A stretch of 64,000 nt of DNA from Riptortus pedestris (Eukaryota; Arthropoda; Insecta; Hemiptera; Alydidae). The DNA lies in the NCBI GenBank assembly GCA_019009955.1, contig CM032228.1, positions 8,667,001 to 8,731,000 of the forward strand. The letters are read 5' to 3'. The position numbers were made by a program, and so were the translations under genes. The notes under the pieces are model-generated. The model made no database searches and had not been told where the DNA came from. It saw only the letters and a program-made list of their open reading frames with translations. Shown piece by piece: positions 11,672 to 22,996 of this stretch (positions are counted from its first letter, which is position 1; the number at the start of each line of letters is the position of its first letter).

Positions 11672-12057
11672 TTTATTTATTTAGTTTTGTACCCCATCGC
11701 GATGGTGATTTGCGTTATTAGGATGATATATTTACTCATTCATGTGCTTACCTTTTTTGTACTTTTATATTATAGAAAATATTTCTTTAATATCTGATTC
11801 TTTCTCATATCCGTGCTTTGTCCAAAGAATATAATAAAAGTTAACCCTTTTAAATCTTTTTAGGTATGCTGTAGACCTATTCTATTTTGTATTCTATGTT
11901 TTTGTAAATTTTGATGTGTTTTAGATATGTTAGTATTTGTGGAATATATTGGCTGCTGTCAGTTAATAGTTCTGTCATATCGTGAGGTATGTGAAGGTTT
12001 TCAAGTTGGATGCAGTCTGTCAGTATTTATCGTAAGGTGTTTATATTGGGTTTTAAA
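11672..12057 (-). mobile_element. I-like non-LTR retrotransposon, 3' end
   Basis: The reverse complement aligns along its length with 42560-42945. It includes the end of the coding region ('acgataaatactgacagactgc', equivalent to the TIKHILTDC motif there), the untranslated region (agatttaaaagggttaactttt) and the 3' end 'catcgcgatggggtacaaaac' with a TAAATAAA tail. It is a 5'-truncated dead copy. The overlapping 80-codon minus frame at 12027-12269 extends beyond the matched part, and I cannot assign it. Confidence 0.7.
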
Positions 12058-12363
12058 AAGAAGTGGAAGCCATTACCTGGGCTGTGTGATAATAAACTAT
12101 ATTCAAAGAGATCATCCATCCATAGTGTAGGTGATGAATGTGAGACAATGATGGAGGAATGAGTGTCATAAGGGAAAACGCTGATAAGAGAATCAGTGTA
12201 TTCGAACAGCTTGTGATAAGGAAAAAAGGCAGAACCATAAGAAGGCCAACCCTCAAAATGGTCCAACATAAATCTCCACGAATAGAGGTATCACAACGAT
12301 TCTCGAAGAGTCTAACTCAGTTCTTCATTCTCTCATAACTTAGCCGGAAAGGAGCTGTACTTC

Positions 12364-12608
12364 AGCAGAATTCTTTTAGGAGAAATCAACTATTGAGGTT
12401 GAACTCATGATGGGATTTTCTAAACATTCCTTCAAATGCCCATCGATCCTACCCAGGAGATAACGAAAATAAGGTCTGTTAAAATTGTATATATATGTCT
12501 GTTACCGCTCTAGTGGCCGCAATTATTATTTACCCTTTACCGAACTCGATATTTAGCCGTTTTATAACACACACACACACACACAAACACACACCCAAAC
12601 CCCCCCCC

Positions 12609-12684
<76 letters not shown>

Positions 12685-13704
12685 CGCTCTAGTGGTTGAA
12701 GTTTTCGCCTTATCGTTACCAAGCTCCATATATAATCGCATTATGTAAGAAGAAAAATCAAATTCATTAACGGCTGTAATTGGAGAAGAGAGAGGAGATA
12801 GTTTAGAGAGGGAGAATTTTGAACATTCGAAATTTCTCCGTTCTTCGTATGAAAAAAGTATGTAATCTAATCCTATTAAAAATTTAATGCTCTATAAATC
12901 TTGCTATATACATATTTTTAATATAATGAATATTAACCGAGATATATGGATTTATTAGGTTTCTGGTTTCAATCTCACCCCCCCCCACTCCTACTTAGGT
13001 TGTATTAACTATAAGCTGTTATATCATGAACCACTTCATTCCAAGGTTATATCCAAAATATGGTTTTTATTGAACTATGATTTTGTGAGACATATGCAAA
13101 TACGTTCTGTTGATCCCCCCTTCATTTGTTCTTGGACTACTAAAATGAGATTGATTGAGATAAAAATTATTTTGATTCAGTATAAATTACAGTATTAGAT
13201 ATAGTAAATAGTTTCAATAAAATTAATATGTTATATTCTGAAATATTCCAGTAGTTATAAGTTGATATATCTCTAGTATGTATACGTACATACTTGCATG
13301 CTGACAACACAGTTCCAAAACAGACTGCAACAAAAAGTTCTCAAAAACTAATACCAATGGCCAATTGATCAAAAGAGTTTCTTAAAAAATATTCATTTTT
13401 GTTTCAGCAATTTTCTAAAGAATTATTACAAAGGGGGGAGAGGGGGGTGTTAAACATTTTACTCAAAGAATAAGTCTCCCCATCCATCTTTTCTTACACA
13501 CCAATAATAATTCATTTCAATAATTAGCAAAACTTTCTTAATGAAGACCAATTAATATTTGTCCAGCAGATATTTTGATTCCTGTTTACAATATGATCTA
13601 ATTATGGGGAAAATAGAGAATAGTTGGTGATATGAGATCATCAGCGCGTCTCATACAAGCTCGAGGGAAATTTGCTTAGTTTTCGCTGCCCCTGTGTGAC
13701 AGCC
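12364..13704 (+). mobile_element. Family A element, long form, partly duplicated
   Basis: A head (agaaatcaactattgaggttg) leads into a first short body start at about 12495. A (CA)n/poly-C/(CA)n(TA)n tract follows (12567-12680). A second body start ('ttaacgctctagtggttg') then runs through the long-form body to the tail (tttcgctgcccctgtgtgac). The body start is thus present twice, on either side of the microsatellite. Confidence 0.7.
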
Positions 13705-13717
13705 TTTTATATATTCA

Positions 13718-13920
13718 ACTAACTGGAGGGGGGCAGCGACCTAAAGACCCCTTCCGTCCAATCTCGTGCCAAATCCGCTTACCTGATATTCCATCCTGGC
13801 AGCCCGAATCTTTTGATTGAATCCCAATAGTCAGGACAGGTCTCCCACAACCCGACTTACAGATTGGATCTGGGGTCGCCAAGAGTCCATCTCGACATAC
13901 AGCATCAGGCACATAAAATC
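13718..13920. other. GC-balanced unclassified segment
   Basis: A segment of about 200 bp of clearly higher GC content lies immediately after an A-family tail, with a 65-codon minus frame (13715-13912) rich in Cys, Gly and Pro. No domain is recognised. It may be part of another transposon. Confidence 0.3.
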
Positions 13921-14194
13921 TAAGACCTTCAGCAAATTGTGGTAGACAAATATAGCCGTTTTGCAGTTACCTCCCATTGCCCTATAATCTCTTGGCGAGC
14001 ATCATTTGGGCGCAAAACTAGTATAGGTATAGTCATAATTATATAAGTGCATGTCAATCCGAAAATAATTATATATCTGAAAACCGTAATAATACTTCAT
14101 ATACTTCGTATAACGAAGAAAAAAATAGTCCTGTAAAAGAGACGAAATTCCAGGGTGTCACAGCATAACTTCCTTTTTTCAAGGAAAAAAAAAG

Positions 14195-16962
14195 AAAGAA
14201 TAGGGAAGTTACGTTGCAGCAAAAAAGAAGATACGCTGCCGCAAAAAGGAAGACATGATGCCGAAAATTGCGAGTTATGCTGCCGCTAAAAGGAAGACAT
14301 GATGCCGAAAATTGCAAGTTATGCAGCCGCAAAAAGGAAGTTATCATGCCGAAAATTGCAAGTTATGCTGCGGCAAAAAGGAAGTCATTATGCAAAAAAT
14401 TGCAAGTTGTGCTGCCGGAAAAAGGAAGTAATGATGCCGAAAATTGCAAGTTATGCTGCTGCAGAAAGGAAGCATGATGGCGCAATTGCAAGTTATGCTG
14501 CCGCAAAAAAGAAGTTATCATGCCGAAAATTGCAATTATGCTGCCGCAAAAAGGAAGTCATTATGCCAAAAATTGCAAGTTGTGCTGCCGGCAAAAAGTG
14601 CACTTATGATGCCGAAAATTGAAGTTATCTGCTGCAGAAAGGAAGCCATGATGGCGCAAATTGCAAGTTTATGCTGCCGCAAAAAGGAAGCTTCATGGCG
14701 GAAAAATTGCAATTATGCTGCGCAAAAAGGAAGTAATGATGCCGAAAAATTGCAAGTTATGCTGCTGCAGAAAGGAAGCCATGATGGCGCAAATTCCCAA
14801 GTTATGCTGCCGCAAAAATGGCAGTCATCATGCCGAAAAATTGCACATATGCTGCCGCAAAAAGGAAGTCATTATGCGAAAATTGCAAGTTATGCTGCGG
14901 AAAAAGGAAGTAATGATGCCGAAAATTGCCAAGTATGCTGCCGCAGAAAGGAAGCCATGATGCGCAAATTGCAAGTTTTGCTGCAGCAAAATGGAAGTGA
15001 TGATGGCGATTATTGCATGTTATGCTGCCGCAAAAAGGTAAGCATCATGGCGAAAATTGCAACTTATGCTGCCGCAAAAAGGAAGTCATCATCATGCGAA
15101 AATTGCAACTTATGCTGCCGCAAAAAGGAAGTCATTATGCCGAAAATTGCAAGTTATGCTGCCGGAAAAAGGAATAAATGATGCCGAAAATTGCAAGTTA
15201 TGCTGCCGCAGAAAAGAAGTTATCATGCCGAAAATTGCAAGTTATGCTGCCGCAAAAGGAAAGACATGATACGTTAAATCGCAAGTTGTGCTACCACAAC
15301 AAAAAGGAAGTTTCATGATGCCGAAAATTGCAAGTTATGCTGCCGCAGAAAGGATGTCATGATGCCGAAAATTGCATGTTATGCTGCCGCAAAAGGAAGT
15401 CATGATGCCGAAAATTGCAAGTTATGCTGGGCAGAAAGGAAGTCATGATGCCGAAAATTGCATGTTACGCTGCGCAGAAAGGATGTCATGATGCCGAAAA
15501 ATTGCATGTTATGCTGCCGCAAAAAGGGAAGACATGATGCCGAAAATTGCAAGTTATGCTGCCACAAAAAGGAATACATGATGCGAGAATTGCAAGTTAT
15601 GCAGCCGCAGAAAGGAAGTCATGATGCCTAAAATTGAATTTATGCTGCACAAAAAGGAAGACATGATGCGAGAATTGCAAGTTATGCAGCCGCAGAAAGG
15701 AAGTTATCATGCGAAAATGCAAGTTATGCTGCGCAGAAAGGAAGCCATGATGGCGAAAATTGCAAGTTATGCTGCCGCAAAAAGGAAGTTATCATGCCGA
15801 AAATTGCAAGTTATGCTGCCGCAAAAAGGAAGACATGATACCGTAAATCGCAAGTTCTGCTGCCGCAGAAAGGAAGTCATGATGCCGAAAATTGCAAGTT
15901 ATACTTGCGCAGAAAGGAAGTCATGATGCCGAAAATTGCATGTTACGCTGCCGCAGAAAGGATGTCATGATGCGAAAATTGCATGTTATGCTGCCGCAAA
16001 AAGGAAGACATGATGCGAAAATTGCAAGTTATGCTGCACAAAAAGGAATGACATGATGGCGAGAATTGCAAGTTATGCAGCCGCCAGAAAGGAAGTCACG
16101 ATGCTAAAATTGCATGTTATGCTGCCACAAAAAGGAAGACATGATGGCGAGAATTGCAAGATATGCGGCCGCAGAAAGGAAGTCATGATGCCTAAAATTT
16201 GCATGTTATGCTGCCACAAAAAGGAAGACAAATGATGGCGAGAATTGCAAGTTATGCAGCCCCAAAAAGGAAGTCATGATCCCGAAAATTGCAAGTTATG
16301 CAGCCCCAAAAAGGAAGTCATGATGCCGTAAATTGCAAGTTATGCTGCCACAAAAAGGAAGACATGATGCCGTAAATTGCAAGTTATGCTGCCACAAAAA
16401 GGAAGACATGATACGTAAATCGCAAGTTGTGCTGCACAATATGGAAGTATGATGCCGAAAAATTGCAAAGTTATACTGCCGCAGAAAGGATGTCATGATG
16501 CCGAAAAATTGCATGTTATGCTGCCGCAAAAAAGGAAGAAAATTGCTTGATGGCAAAAAGGAAGTAATTTCCGAAAATTGCAAGATATGCTGTCACAAAA
16601 AGGAAGACATGATGCCGTAAATTGCAAGTTATGCTGCCACAAAAAGGAAGACATGATGCCGTAAATTGCAAGTTATGCTGCCGCAAAAAGGAAGACATGA
16701 TGCCGTAAATTGCAAGTTATGCTGCCGCAAAAAGGAAGTCATGATGCCGAAAATTGCAAGTTATGCAGCCGCAAAAAGGAAGACATGATGCCGTAAATTG
16801 CAAGTTATGCTGCCACAAAAAGGAAGACATGATGCCGAAAATTGCAAGTTATGCTGCCGCAAAAAGGAAGTCATGATGCCGAAAATTGCAAGTTATGCTG
16901 CCGCAAAAAGGAAGTCATGATGCCGAAAATTGCAAGTTATGCTGCCGCAAAAAGGAATTTAC
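14195..16962. repeat. 44-bp minisatellite array, about 60 units
   Basis: Tandem units with the core 'atgatgccgaaaattgcaag' then 'ttatgctgccgcaaaaagga' then 'agtc' (44 bp). Two unit types alternate in blocks: one with gccgaaaattgc/gccgcaaaaa, one with gccgtaaattgc/gccacaaaaa. Units are most uniform at the right edge (about 16590-16960) and most indel-rich in 14.3-16.5 kb. Because 44 is not a multiple of 3 the frame rotates from unit to unit; the several overlapping frames of 60-245 codons here are by-products, not genes. Confidence 0.95.
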
Positions 16963-17139
16963 GATGTTCAAAAGAAAGTTATGCAGCCACCCCCTGTGAT
17001 CCGTCAATAAATACTTTTATGGGAATGTCAGGCCATTATAATTTGATCCATATGATGTGAATCCCACCACCAATGTGTAAACAACTTTCTTATACAAATT
17101 CAAATAATTCAACAATATATCGTAGATGGAATGGTTTAC

Positions 17140-17336
17140 CTGTCGCACTGCTTGTGCCAGATGGATGGTTGGTCCAAGGTGGAGACTATGGGTATGGGAA
17201 GTGCAGTCAGCAATGCACCGAACCATACAGACACCATGATGATCTTGGATGCACTCTTGGACATGCGCGGCTTGAGTGGCCACAGGATGGCCATGTAGCG
17301 GTCAATGCTGATCGCCACCAATGTGTAAGCTGACAC
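17140..17336 (-). CDS. Internal exon of a rhodopsin-like neuropeptide receptor (GPCR)
   Basis: Seen: a 197-bp minus-strand exon preceded by a pyrimidine-poor but canonical acceptor (ttgttgcAG) and followed by a consensus donor (gacag|GTAAAC). It begins in phase 0 and ends after two bases of a codon. It encodes about 65 residues running from mid TM3 (VSAYTLVAIS) through the IDRY motif (residues 11-14) and intracellular loop 2 (WPLKPRMSK) to TM4 (KIIMVSVWFGALLTALPI, with the conserved Trp) and a Cys in extracellular loop 2 (HKQC). Family knowledge: these are class A receptor landmarks, and the loop-2 WPLKPR and ALPIPIVS stretches resemble arthropod RYamide and tachykinin/NKD-type receptors, which act at the plasma membrane through G proteins. 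The exact subtype is inferred from memory. Flanking exons with TM1-2 and TM5-7 are not recognisable here, so introns are long or the exons lie outside. The 44-bp array would lie in the next intron. It could be an exon of a duplicated or dead copy, but the frame and splice sites are intact. Confidence 0.8.
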
Positions 17337-17689
17337 CTGCAACAACATATATATCATGTATTCATATATACAACAACATACGTGTCATGAATTTCTAAGC
17401 CTAAGAATATATCTTGGAGAGAAAAAAAATCCAATTCTTGAAACTTTTTTATTTCAGCGCTAAGGCCTTTCGAGACTATTGTCTCCATCTCCAGAGCTAC
17501 GTATAAAAACAACAACGTCAATAAAATCTATATACATTACAACAGGGTCATTAATCATTCTAGAATCAAGAAATAAATATCTAAATGACATGAATATAAA
17601 TAAACTTAAGTCAAATCTTAATATACTGTGGGTGAGAGATCTATTGGGGTATAGTTAAAAAATATCTTCTGTCCTACTTGTATGCGTAA
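17337..17689. other. Putative intron sequence upstream of the receptor exon
   Basis: If the receptor gene is functional, this is intron on its 5' side (minus strand). It holds A+T-rich non-repetitive DNA; no further exon is recognised. Confidence 0.4.
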
Positions 17690-18155
17690 CATAAAGATAA
17701 GCTGGTATATCATGGACCACATTGTTCTAAGCTTAAATACCAAATATTATCTCCATGCGACATTTATTATGCAAGCGTGTGATGTTATCATCGATAAGAT
17801 TTTACGTTGTTGTCTCGAAAATGTTTGTTTGATCTATTCCATACTCGATATTTAACAGTTTCAGTCAACAATAAAGATAGTATTTGTTGCAGGCTGAAAT
17901 CGAGGGAATACTAGTGGTTTAGGGAAGGGAATTCAAAAACCCGAAATATCCCCGTCAGTATGTTTCGGAACAAATCTTGTTAAACTATTGATGGTTTGAA
18001 ATATCTATTATATGACTTTTTTCATAACTAAAATAATGAGCGAGTTATTCGCACTTTCTTGTTTTTGCCTCCTGTTTCTGGGCATTTTAGAAATATGGAA
18101 TGAAGGAAGAGATGAGATCATTAGTGTGTCATACCCGAACGTGGGAAATCTGAAT
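17690..18155 (+). mobile_element. Family A long-form fragment
   Basis: Blocks seen in other long copies (ggaccacattgttctaagctt; taaataccaaatatt; ctgaaatcgagg) in altered order, ending 'aacgtgggaaatctga' without the hairpin tail. Decayed. Confidence 0.45.
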
Positions 18156-18740
18156 TTTGACAAAACCCCTTTTTTTATTTTTTGTATTTTTTTCCCTATG
18201 AAATGAACGGAGCGTCGTTTTACTTCAGAGAACGTATGTTATTTCTCTTAAACATAAAAAAATGAAGTCTAAAATCAATCACTTGAGTAACTGTATGTAT
18301 ATAAAAAATGTTTCCGGCTTCGTCTTAAAATAGCTTCATTTCACTTCCTCCCGATATCAAAGGAAAGCAGCCGATTCTTCAATCGCCCAATCCGGAAATA
18401 TGGGAGAGCTGCCGGAGAAAGGTTGGCTCAATCTTAATATCTATAGGAGGGAGAAAGTTTTATTTCCTGGAAAGTTTATAAATGTGAAAGTCTGGTCTCA
18501 GATGGAAAGGCTGTAGGAACGCTTTTAGCCATATTAAAAGCCTTAGAGACGAATTAACTTTTATCCTGTGCAATATAAAGCCATATTGTTGCCTTTATAT
18601 TTAATTAAATGGCACGAAAAATGTCGACACGCCTCTTAAGTATGGGATTAAAGACGGAAAAAAGAGGTTAAACGCATTTTCAGCCCATCGGATTATCTGA
18701 TACCTTGGACGTTTTGGGGAAGAAAGATTCTTTTGCAAAG
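18156..18740. other. Interval without recognised features
   Basis: Mixed sequence of ordinary composition (for example 18340-18430 is less A+T-rich). No frame, repeat or RNA gene recognised. Confidence 0.35.
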
Positions 18741-18743
18741 AAA

Positions 18744-18875
18744 GTCCGTCACGCAGGGGGTTCGTTAACTAAGCAGATTTTCCACTTTCGTCACGTTTTT
18801 GCATTTATCTCAAATATTAAAAGTTCCATGAGAACATTATTTGGTATTTAAGCTTCAAGTAATGTGTTTCATAGA
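18744..18875 (-). mobile_element. Family A long-form tail fragment
   Basis: GTCCGTCACGCAGGGGG and 'ctaagcagattttccac' are followed by a variant shared with 1304-1440 and 35146-35280 (catttatctcaaatattaaaagtt..aatgagaacaatatttggtattt). A sub-lineage of the long form. Confidence 0.6.
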
Positions 18876-18896
18876 CATAATAGAATATTGTTAATA

Positions 18897-18960
18897 TTTT
18901 ATTTATTTATTTGGATCTTCGCAGCTGTGGCAATGTTGCTCGAGGAAAAAAAACTGTATA

Positions 18961-18992
<32 letters not shown>

Positions 18993-19800
18993 TGAAACGA
19001 AACAAAATTAATTTAAACGAAACATAAAACACCATAATAGAAATGTAAATGCAAAAACGGAATGGAACAGAAAACAGAAAACGAATGGATCACAATACCA
19101 AATGAAAATGGAACACAAAACCAAAATGGGAAATAAAAACAGAAATGGAAATCAAAAACAAAATGGAAAACCAAAAACAGGAATGGAACAGAAAACAGAC
19201 ACAGACAAACAGAACTGAAACGAAAAACAGGACTGGAATGGATCACAATACCAAATGGAAAAACAAAACACTGAAATGGAAATCAAAAACAAAAACCAGA
19301 AATGGAACACAAAACCAAAATGGGAAATAAAACCAGAAATGGAACACAAAAACAAAATACAGAAATGGAATAAACCAAAAGGACACAAAACAGATGGAAC
19401 AAAACCAATGGAAAAAAACAGAAATGGAACACAAAACCAAAATGGGAAATAAAAACAGAAATGGAACACAAAACAAAATGGAAAACAAAAACAGAAATGG
19501 AAACACAAAAAAAAAAAAAATGGAATACAAAAACAGAAATGGAACACAAAATAGAAATGAAAACAAAATGAACTCAAAAATGAATTACAATAAATTGAAA
19601 TCGATCAATAATAGAAATCGAACACAACAAATTGACAAACAAAATATAGAATCCAAAACAATTTAAAAAACTAAAAAGTGAGAATTGAAAAAATAAACTT
19701 GGATAATAGGAAATAAAAAAAATATTAAACAAAATATAATAAAATATATAAATTGTTGAATAAAATGGAATATGTATCTAAAATGAATTTAAAATAATTG
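18897..19800 (-). repeat. Retroposon-like 3' end joined to A-rich minisatellite
   Basis: On the minus strand 'cagctgcgaagatccaaataaataaataaaat' type sequence closes the element at 18897-18945. To the right lies a poly-A run and then an irregular array of 'aaaatggaacacaaaaccaa' and 'aaacagaaatggaa' phrases to about 19800. Overlapping frames (for example 19152-19577) are products of the array. Positions 35818-36370 show the same order of parts. Confidence 0.6.
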
Positions 19801-19976
19801 AGATTGAGATCAGATATAGTAGTAGTAGTGAGTTACTGACAACGAAAGTCATGAATTGCATTATGGCGGGAAGGGGGGAAAACCTTCAGTTTTGCTAGAC
19901 AAAAAGAAACGATGAAATATTTACTTTACATATATTCAAAGAGTTTATAAAGAGCTCAGCAAACATGCTAGCAAAC

Positions 19977-20036
19977 TAAGCACACACACACACACACACA
20001 CACGCACGCACACGCACACACGCTCGCACACGCACA
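19977..20036. repeat. (CA)n microsatellite with CG interruptions
   Basis: CA dinucleotides with interspersed cgca units, downstream (minus sense) of the I-clade element. Confidence 0.85.
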
Positions 20037-20232
20037 CAAAACATTCACACAAAGACTAGAATCGCTGCATACATTTATTAGAAAATTATAAAATCTCTTT
20101 TAAAATGCAAGTATTAATTTTGAATATTGTGTATTCAAATTTTTGTGTATATGTTAATGTTTTTTAGATGTTGTAGTATAGTGGGTATGTATGGGTTACC
20201 TTCAGTAGGTCGTGGGGTATCTGTAAATTATC

Positions 20233-21925
20233 TCATCTCTTGCAGTCTGTCAGTATGTGTTTTATTGTAAGAGTCAAATTGCATACATGGCATTTGGGCT
20301 GCTCTCTTTTTTTCATTAAAAAGCTATGAGTAAGGAGAGAGTGGCCAATGCGGAGCCTTGTTAAAATCACTTCTTCCCTCCGTGTATAAGTTGAATTTTT
20401 ACTAGTCCGTGTGAATACTGTAGATTTAATTTGGCGTAATTTATTGTCTGTTTGTTGCCATTTTTGTTCCCAGTCTAGTAGTACGTTAGATTTTACAGAA
20501 TGTACTAAGTCGTCTATTGTTAGTTCATTTGAGTCTACGTCATGTTTCTGAGTCGCTAATTTAGCTTGTTCATCAACTTCTGCACTTCGTCTAATATTTT
20601 TGTGTCCTGGTAGCCATACTAGTGTAATATTGTTTCGAAGATGAATGGAGTATTCTAAGATATGGGTTATAATAGGATGAGTACTGTAAATGTTCTCCAA
20701 GGAGAATAGAGAACTTAAAGAGTCTGTAAATAAGAAAATCTGGGAATTTTGAAAATCATGAAATTTTGAAAAGGCAATATTTATAGCTTGTGTGTTGTCA
20801 GCTGTATAAATGCTTGCATTGTTGTTAAGTTTCGTTGTGTATATGTCATTGTTAATGATTGCTGCAGCTGCTCTCCCAAAGTCGGTCTTGGATCCGTCAG
20901 TAAAAGTGTGAAGTGAGTTTGTGTTATTTGCTACAATTGAGTTATAAGCTATTCTGTAAAACTTAGAAGATAAAGATCTAGTTTATTAAATTTTGTTAAA
21001 CTTAAATTAATGCTTAATTATTTAAAAATACATTGACGCATGGAGCATCTAATGCTTTGCATTTTAAAATAAATTTTAAGCAGATGATACGTCTCCTGTA
21101 TTCCAATGGAGGTTCTCCTGCTTCAACACATATACTATCTACAGGGCTCGATCTGAAGGCTCCAGTTGCTATCCTCAGTCCTGTGTTGTGTATTGTGTCT
21201 AACATTTTAAGTGCATTTGGACTGGCTGATGATAATCCAGCAATGACCTGGTATAAGCACGATAAAAAGTTAGCATAGAACATCTGTCAGCTCCCCATGC
21301 AGAATTACTAAGTACCCTTAATAAATCCAAGCTTTTCTTGCATTTACTAATGAGGCCCTTTAAATGGGGAACCCATGTGAGTTTTCTGTCAAATGTAAGT
21401 CCTAGAAATGTAAGTTCGTCTGTCTTATTTATAAAAGTGTTGTGGAGTGTTAATTGTGGGCATTCGTAACTTCTTTTTCGGGTGAAAATGGTATACTTTG
21501 TTTTTTCGATTGATAACTTAAACCCAGTTACAGAACACCATTTCTGAAGTTCGTTTAAAGTGTGCTGTATGATGTTTTGAGCGTATGCTAATGAAGTGTA
21601 AGATAAGGTCATCAGCATACATGCAGTACGATACTTCTTGGGGGATATACTTTATGACACAATTTACAGCTATGTTGAACAAGGTTGTACTCAGCACACC
21701 TCCCTGAGGCACTCCATTCTCCTGAAGAAATGCTTCAGATAAAGTGGTACCTACCCTCACTCTGAAAAATCGTTCAGACAGATAGTTATCCAGGAACCTT
21801 ATAATGTTTCCCTGGACACCCCATTCGATCAACTGAGAGAGAATGAGCCTTCTCCATACAGAGTCATAGGCTTTCTCCAGATCGAGGGATATTACTAACA
21901 TTAATTTGTTTCCAAGGAATGCATT
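20233..21925 (-). pseudogene. I-clade non-LTR retrotransposon, ORF2 remnant (RT and RNase H)
   Basis: Encodes, on the minus strand, the polyprotein that copies element RNA into DNA at a nicked target. Seen in order: RT palm motif DLEKAYDSVW (about 21880), NGVPQGGVLSTTLFN (about 21700), catalytic YADDL (about 21620); thumb with LTFLGLTFDRKLTW (about 21390); RNase H with FTDGSK (about 20905), a glutamate-equivalent position now Asp (TADNTQAI, about 20800), FTDSLSSL (about 20730) and WLPGHKNIRRSAEVDEQAK (about 20600); then a C-terminal CHVC-x9-H-x4-C zinc-knuckle-like motif (about 20260). At least two frame changes (near 21600 and 21000-21200), loss of the endonuclease and of ORF1, and a 5' junction with an A element at about 21930 show a 5'-truncated dead copy. 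An RNase H after the RT points to the I group rather than Jockey or RTE. Confidence 0.85.
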
Positions 21926-21939
21926 AAGTATTTTGCTCT

Positions 21940-22366
21940 AGGGATACATGCAAATGCATTATGATGACCCCCCCCCCCATATTTTCTTAATGGGTTAATA
22001 AAATTAGAGTGACGGAGGTAAAAATTATTCTGGTTCGTTATTAACTACAGAACTATACATAGTGAATATTTGTGAACATTAATATATTATATTCAGATAT
22101 ATTACAGTAATTGGTTTTCTTTAAGACCAAGAATATTTCCATCTACTCAGCTCTGAGAGGTTGGCTGAATTGTTTGTTTACAATTCAGGCCCTTTCCGTT
22201 GTGGAGGTTATTCAAATGTAAACTGATTGAAAGATATCTTGTGATCATTTGTATTTATTCACTTAATATTCAAGGTGGTGCTGGGTGTTACCAGTATGCA
22301 GATTTATCTATTGTAAGACTTCTCGCTGGAAATCTGCTTAGTATACGCAGCGCCTGCGAGACGAAC
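21940..22366 (+). mobile_element. Family A long-form 3' portion
   Basis: Starts inside the long-form body (gatacatgcaaatgcattatgatgacccccc), includes 'tattcaaggtggtgctgg', and ends in a mutated tail (gcagcgcctgcgagacgaac). Its left part is replaced by the I-clade element. Confidence 0.7.
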
Positions 22367-22524
22367 TTTCATTTACACACTTGGTAATTTTCGCAGATTT
22401 CCCCTAAGGGAAATCAGCTATTGAGGTTGTACTCATGACGGAATTTTCGAAATTTTTCTTCAAATGTCCATCGATCCTACCTAGTAGATGACGAAAATGA
22501 GGTCCGTTCAAAACTGTATATATA

Positions 22525-22732
22525 CTGCTCAAAAATGAATAGGGATATTGGTTATTTTTTCTTATCCTATTAATTTTAATTAAATCGATCTTAATTAAAT
22601 TTCTTTTTTATGGGGGAAAAAAGACAATAATTTCTAATAAATATTAATGATATTTGTAGTAAAAAAAAAAAAAATATGCTAGGTCCCATAAATACTACAA
22701 AACAGCCAATATCCCTATTCATTTTTGAGCAG
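22525..22732. mobile_element. Tc1/mariner-type MITE
   Basis: Terminal inverted repeats of about 25 bp: ctgctcaaaaatgaatagggatattgg at the left and its reverse complement at the right end. The left flank is TA. The right flank reads TT then TATA, so the TA duplication has a change. The inside is A+T-rich and non-coding (208 bp). CTGCTCAAAAA ends are typical of Tc1-like elements. Confidence 0.8.
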
Positions 22733-22943
22733 TTTATATATATACATATATATAGGTATATAAGTATATATATTTATGTTTATATTATTAAATGGATTAA
22801 TTATAACCCAATTAATAAACTACTTGTCTACCAATAAATATAGAACAAATTCAGCCTTGGCAAATCAGCTGTTGAGGTTTTACTCATGACGCGATTTTCA
22901 ATAAATTATGAGGAAAGTGAGGTCCTTTCAATATACATATATA

Positions 22944-22984
<41 letters not shown>

Positions 22985-22996
<12 letters not shown>

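Noticed and set aside
14444..15181. 245-codon frame and other frames in the 14.2-17.0 kb array
   Set aside because: The unit is 44 bp, so the frame changes with each unit. The peptides are rotations of the same DNA, and length depends on chance indels.
14195..16962. CRISPR-like reading of the regular array
   Set aside because: There are no unique spacers between repeats; units abut directly, and the context is a eukaryotic genome.
17073..17333. 86-codon plus-strand frame over the receptor exon
   Set aside because: It is antisense to the exon. The minus strand has the receptor motifs and the splice sites.
19013..19666. Overlapping frames of 60-141 codons on both strands
   Set aside because: They lie in an A-rich irregular array and are mirrored on both strands. 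No domain.
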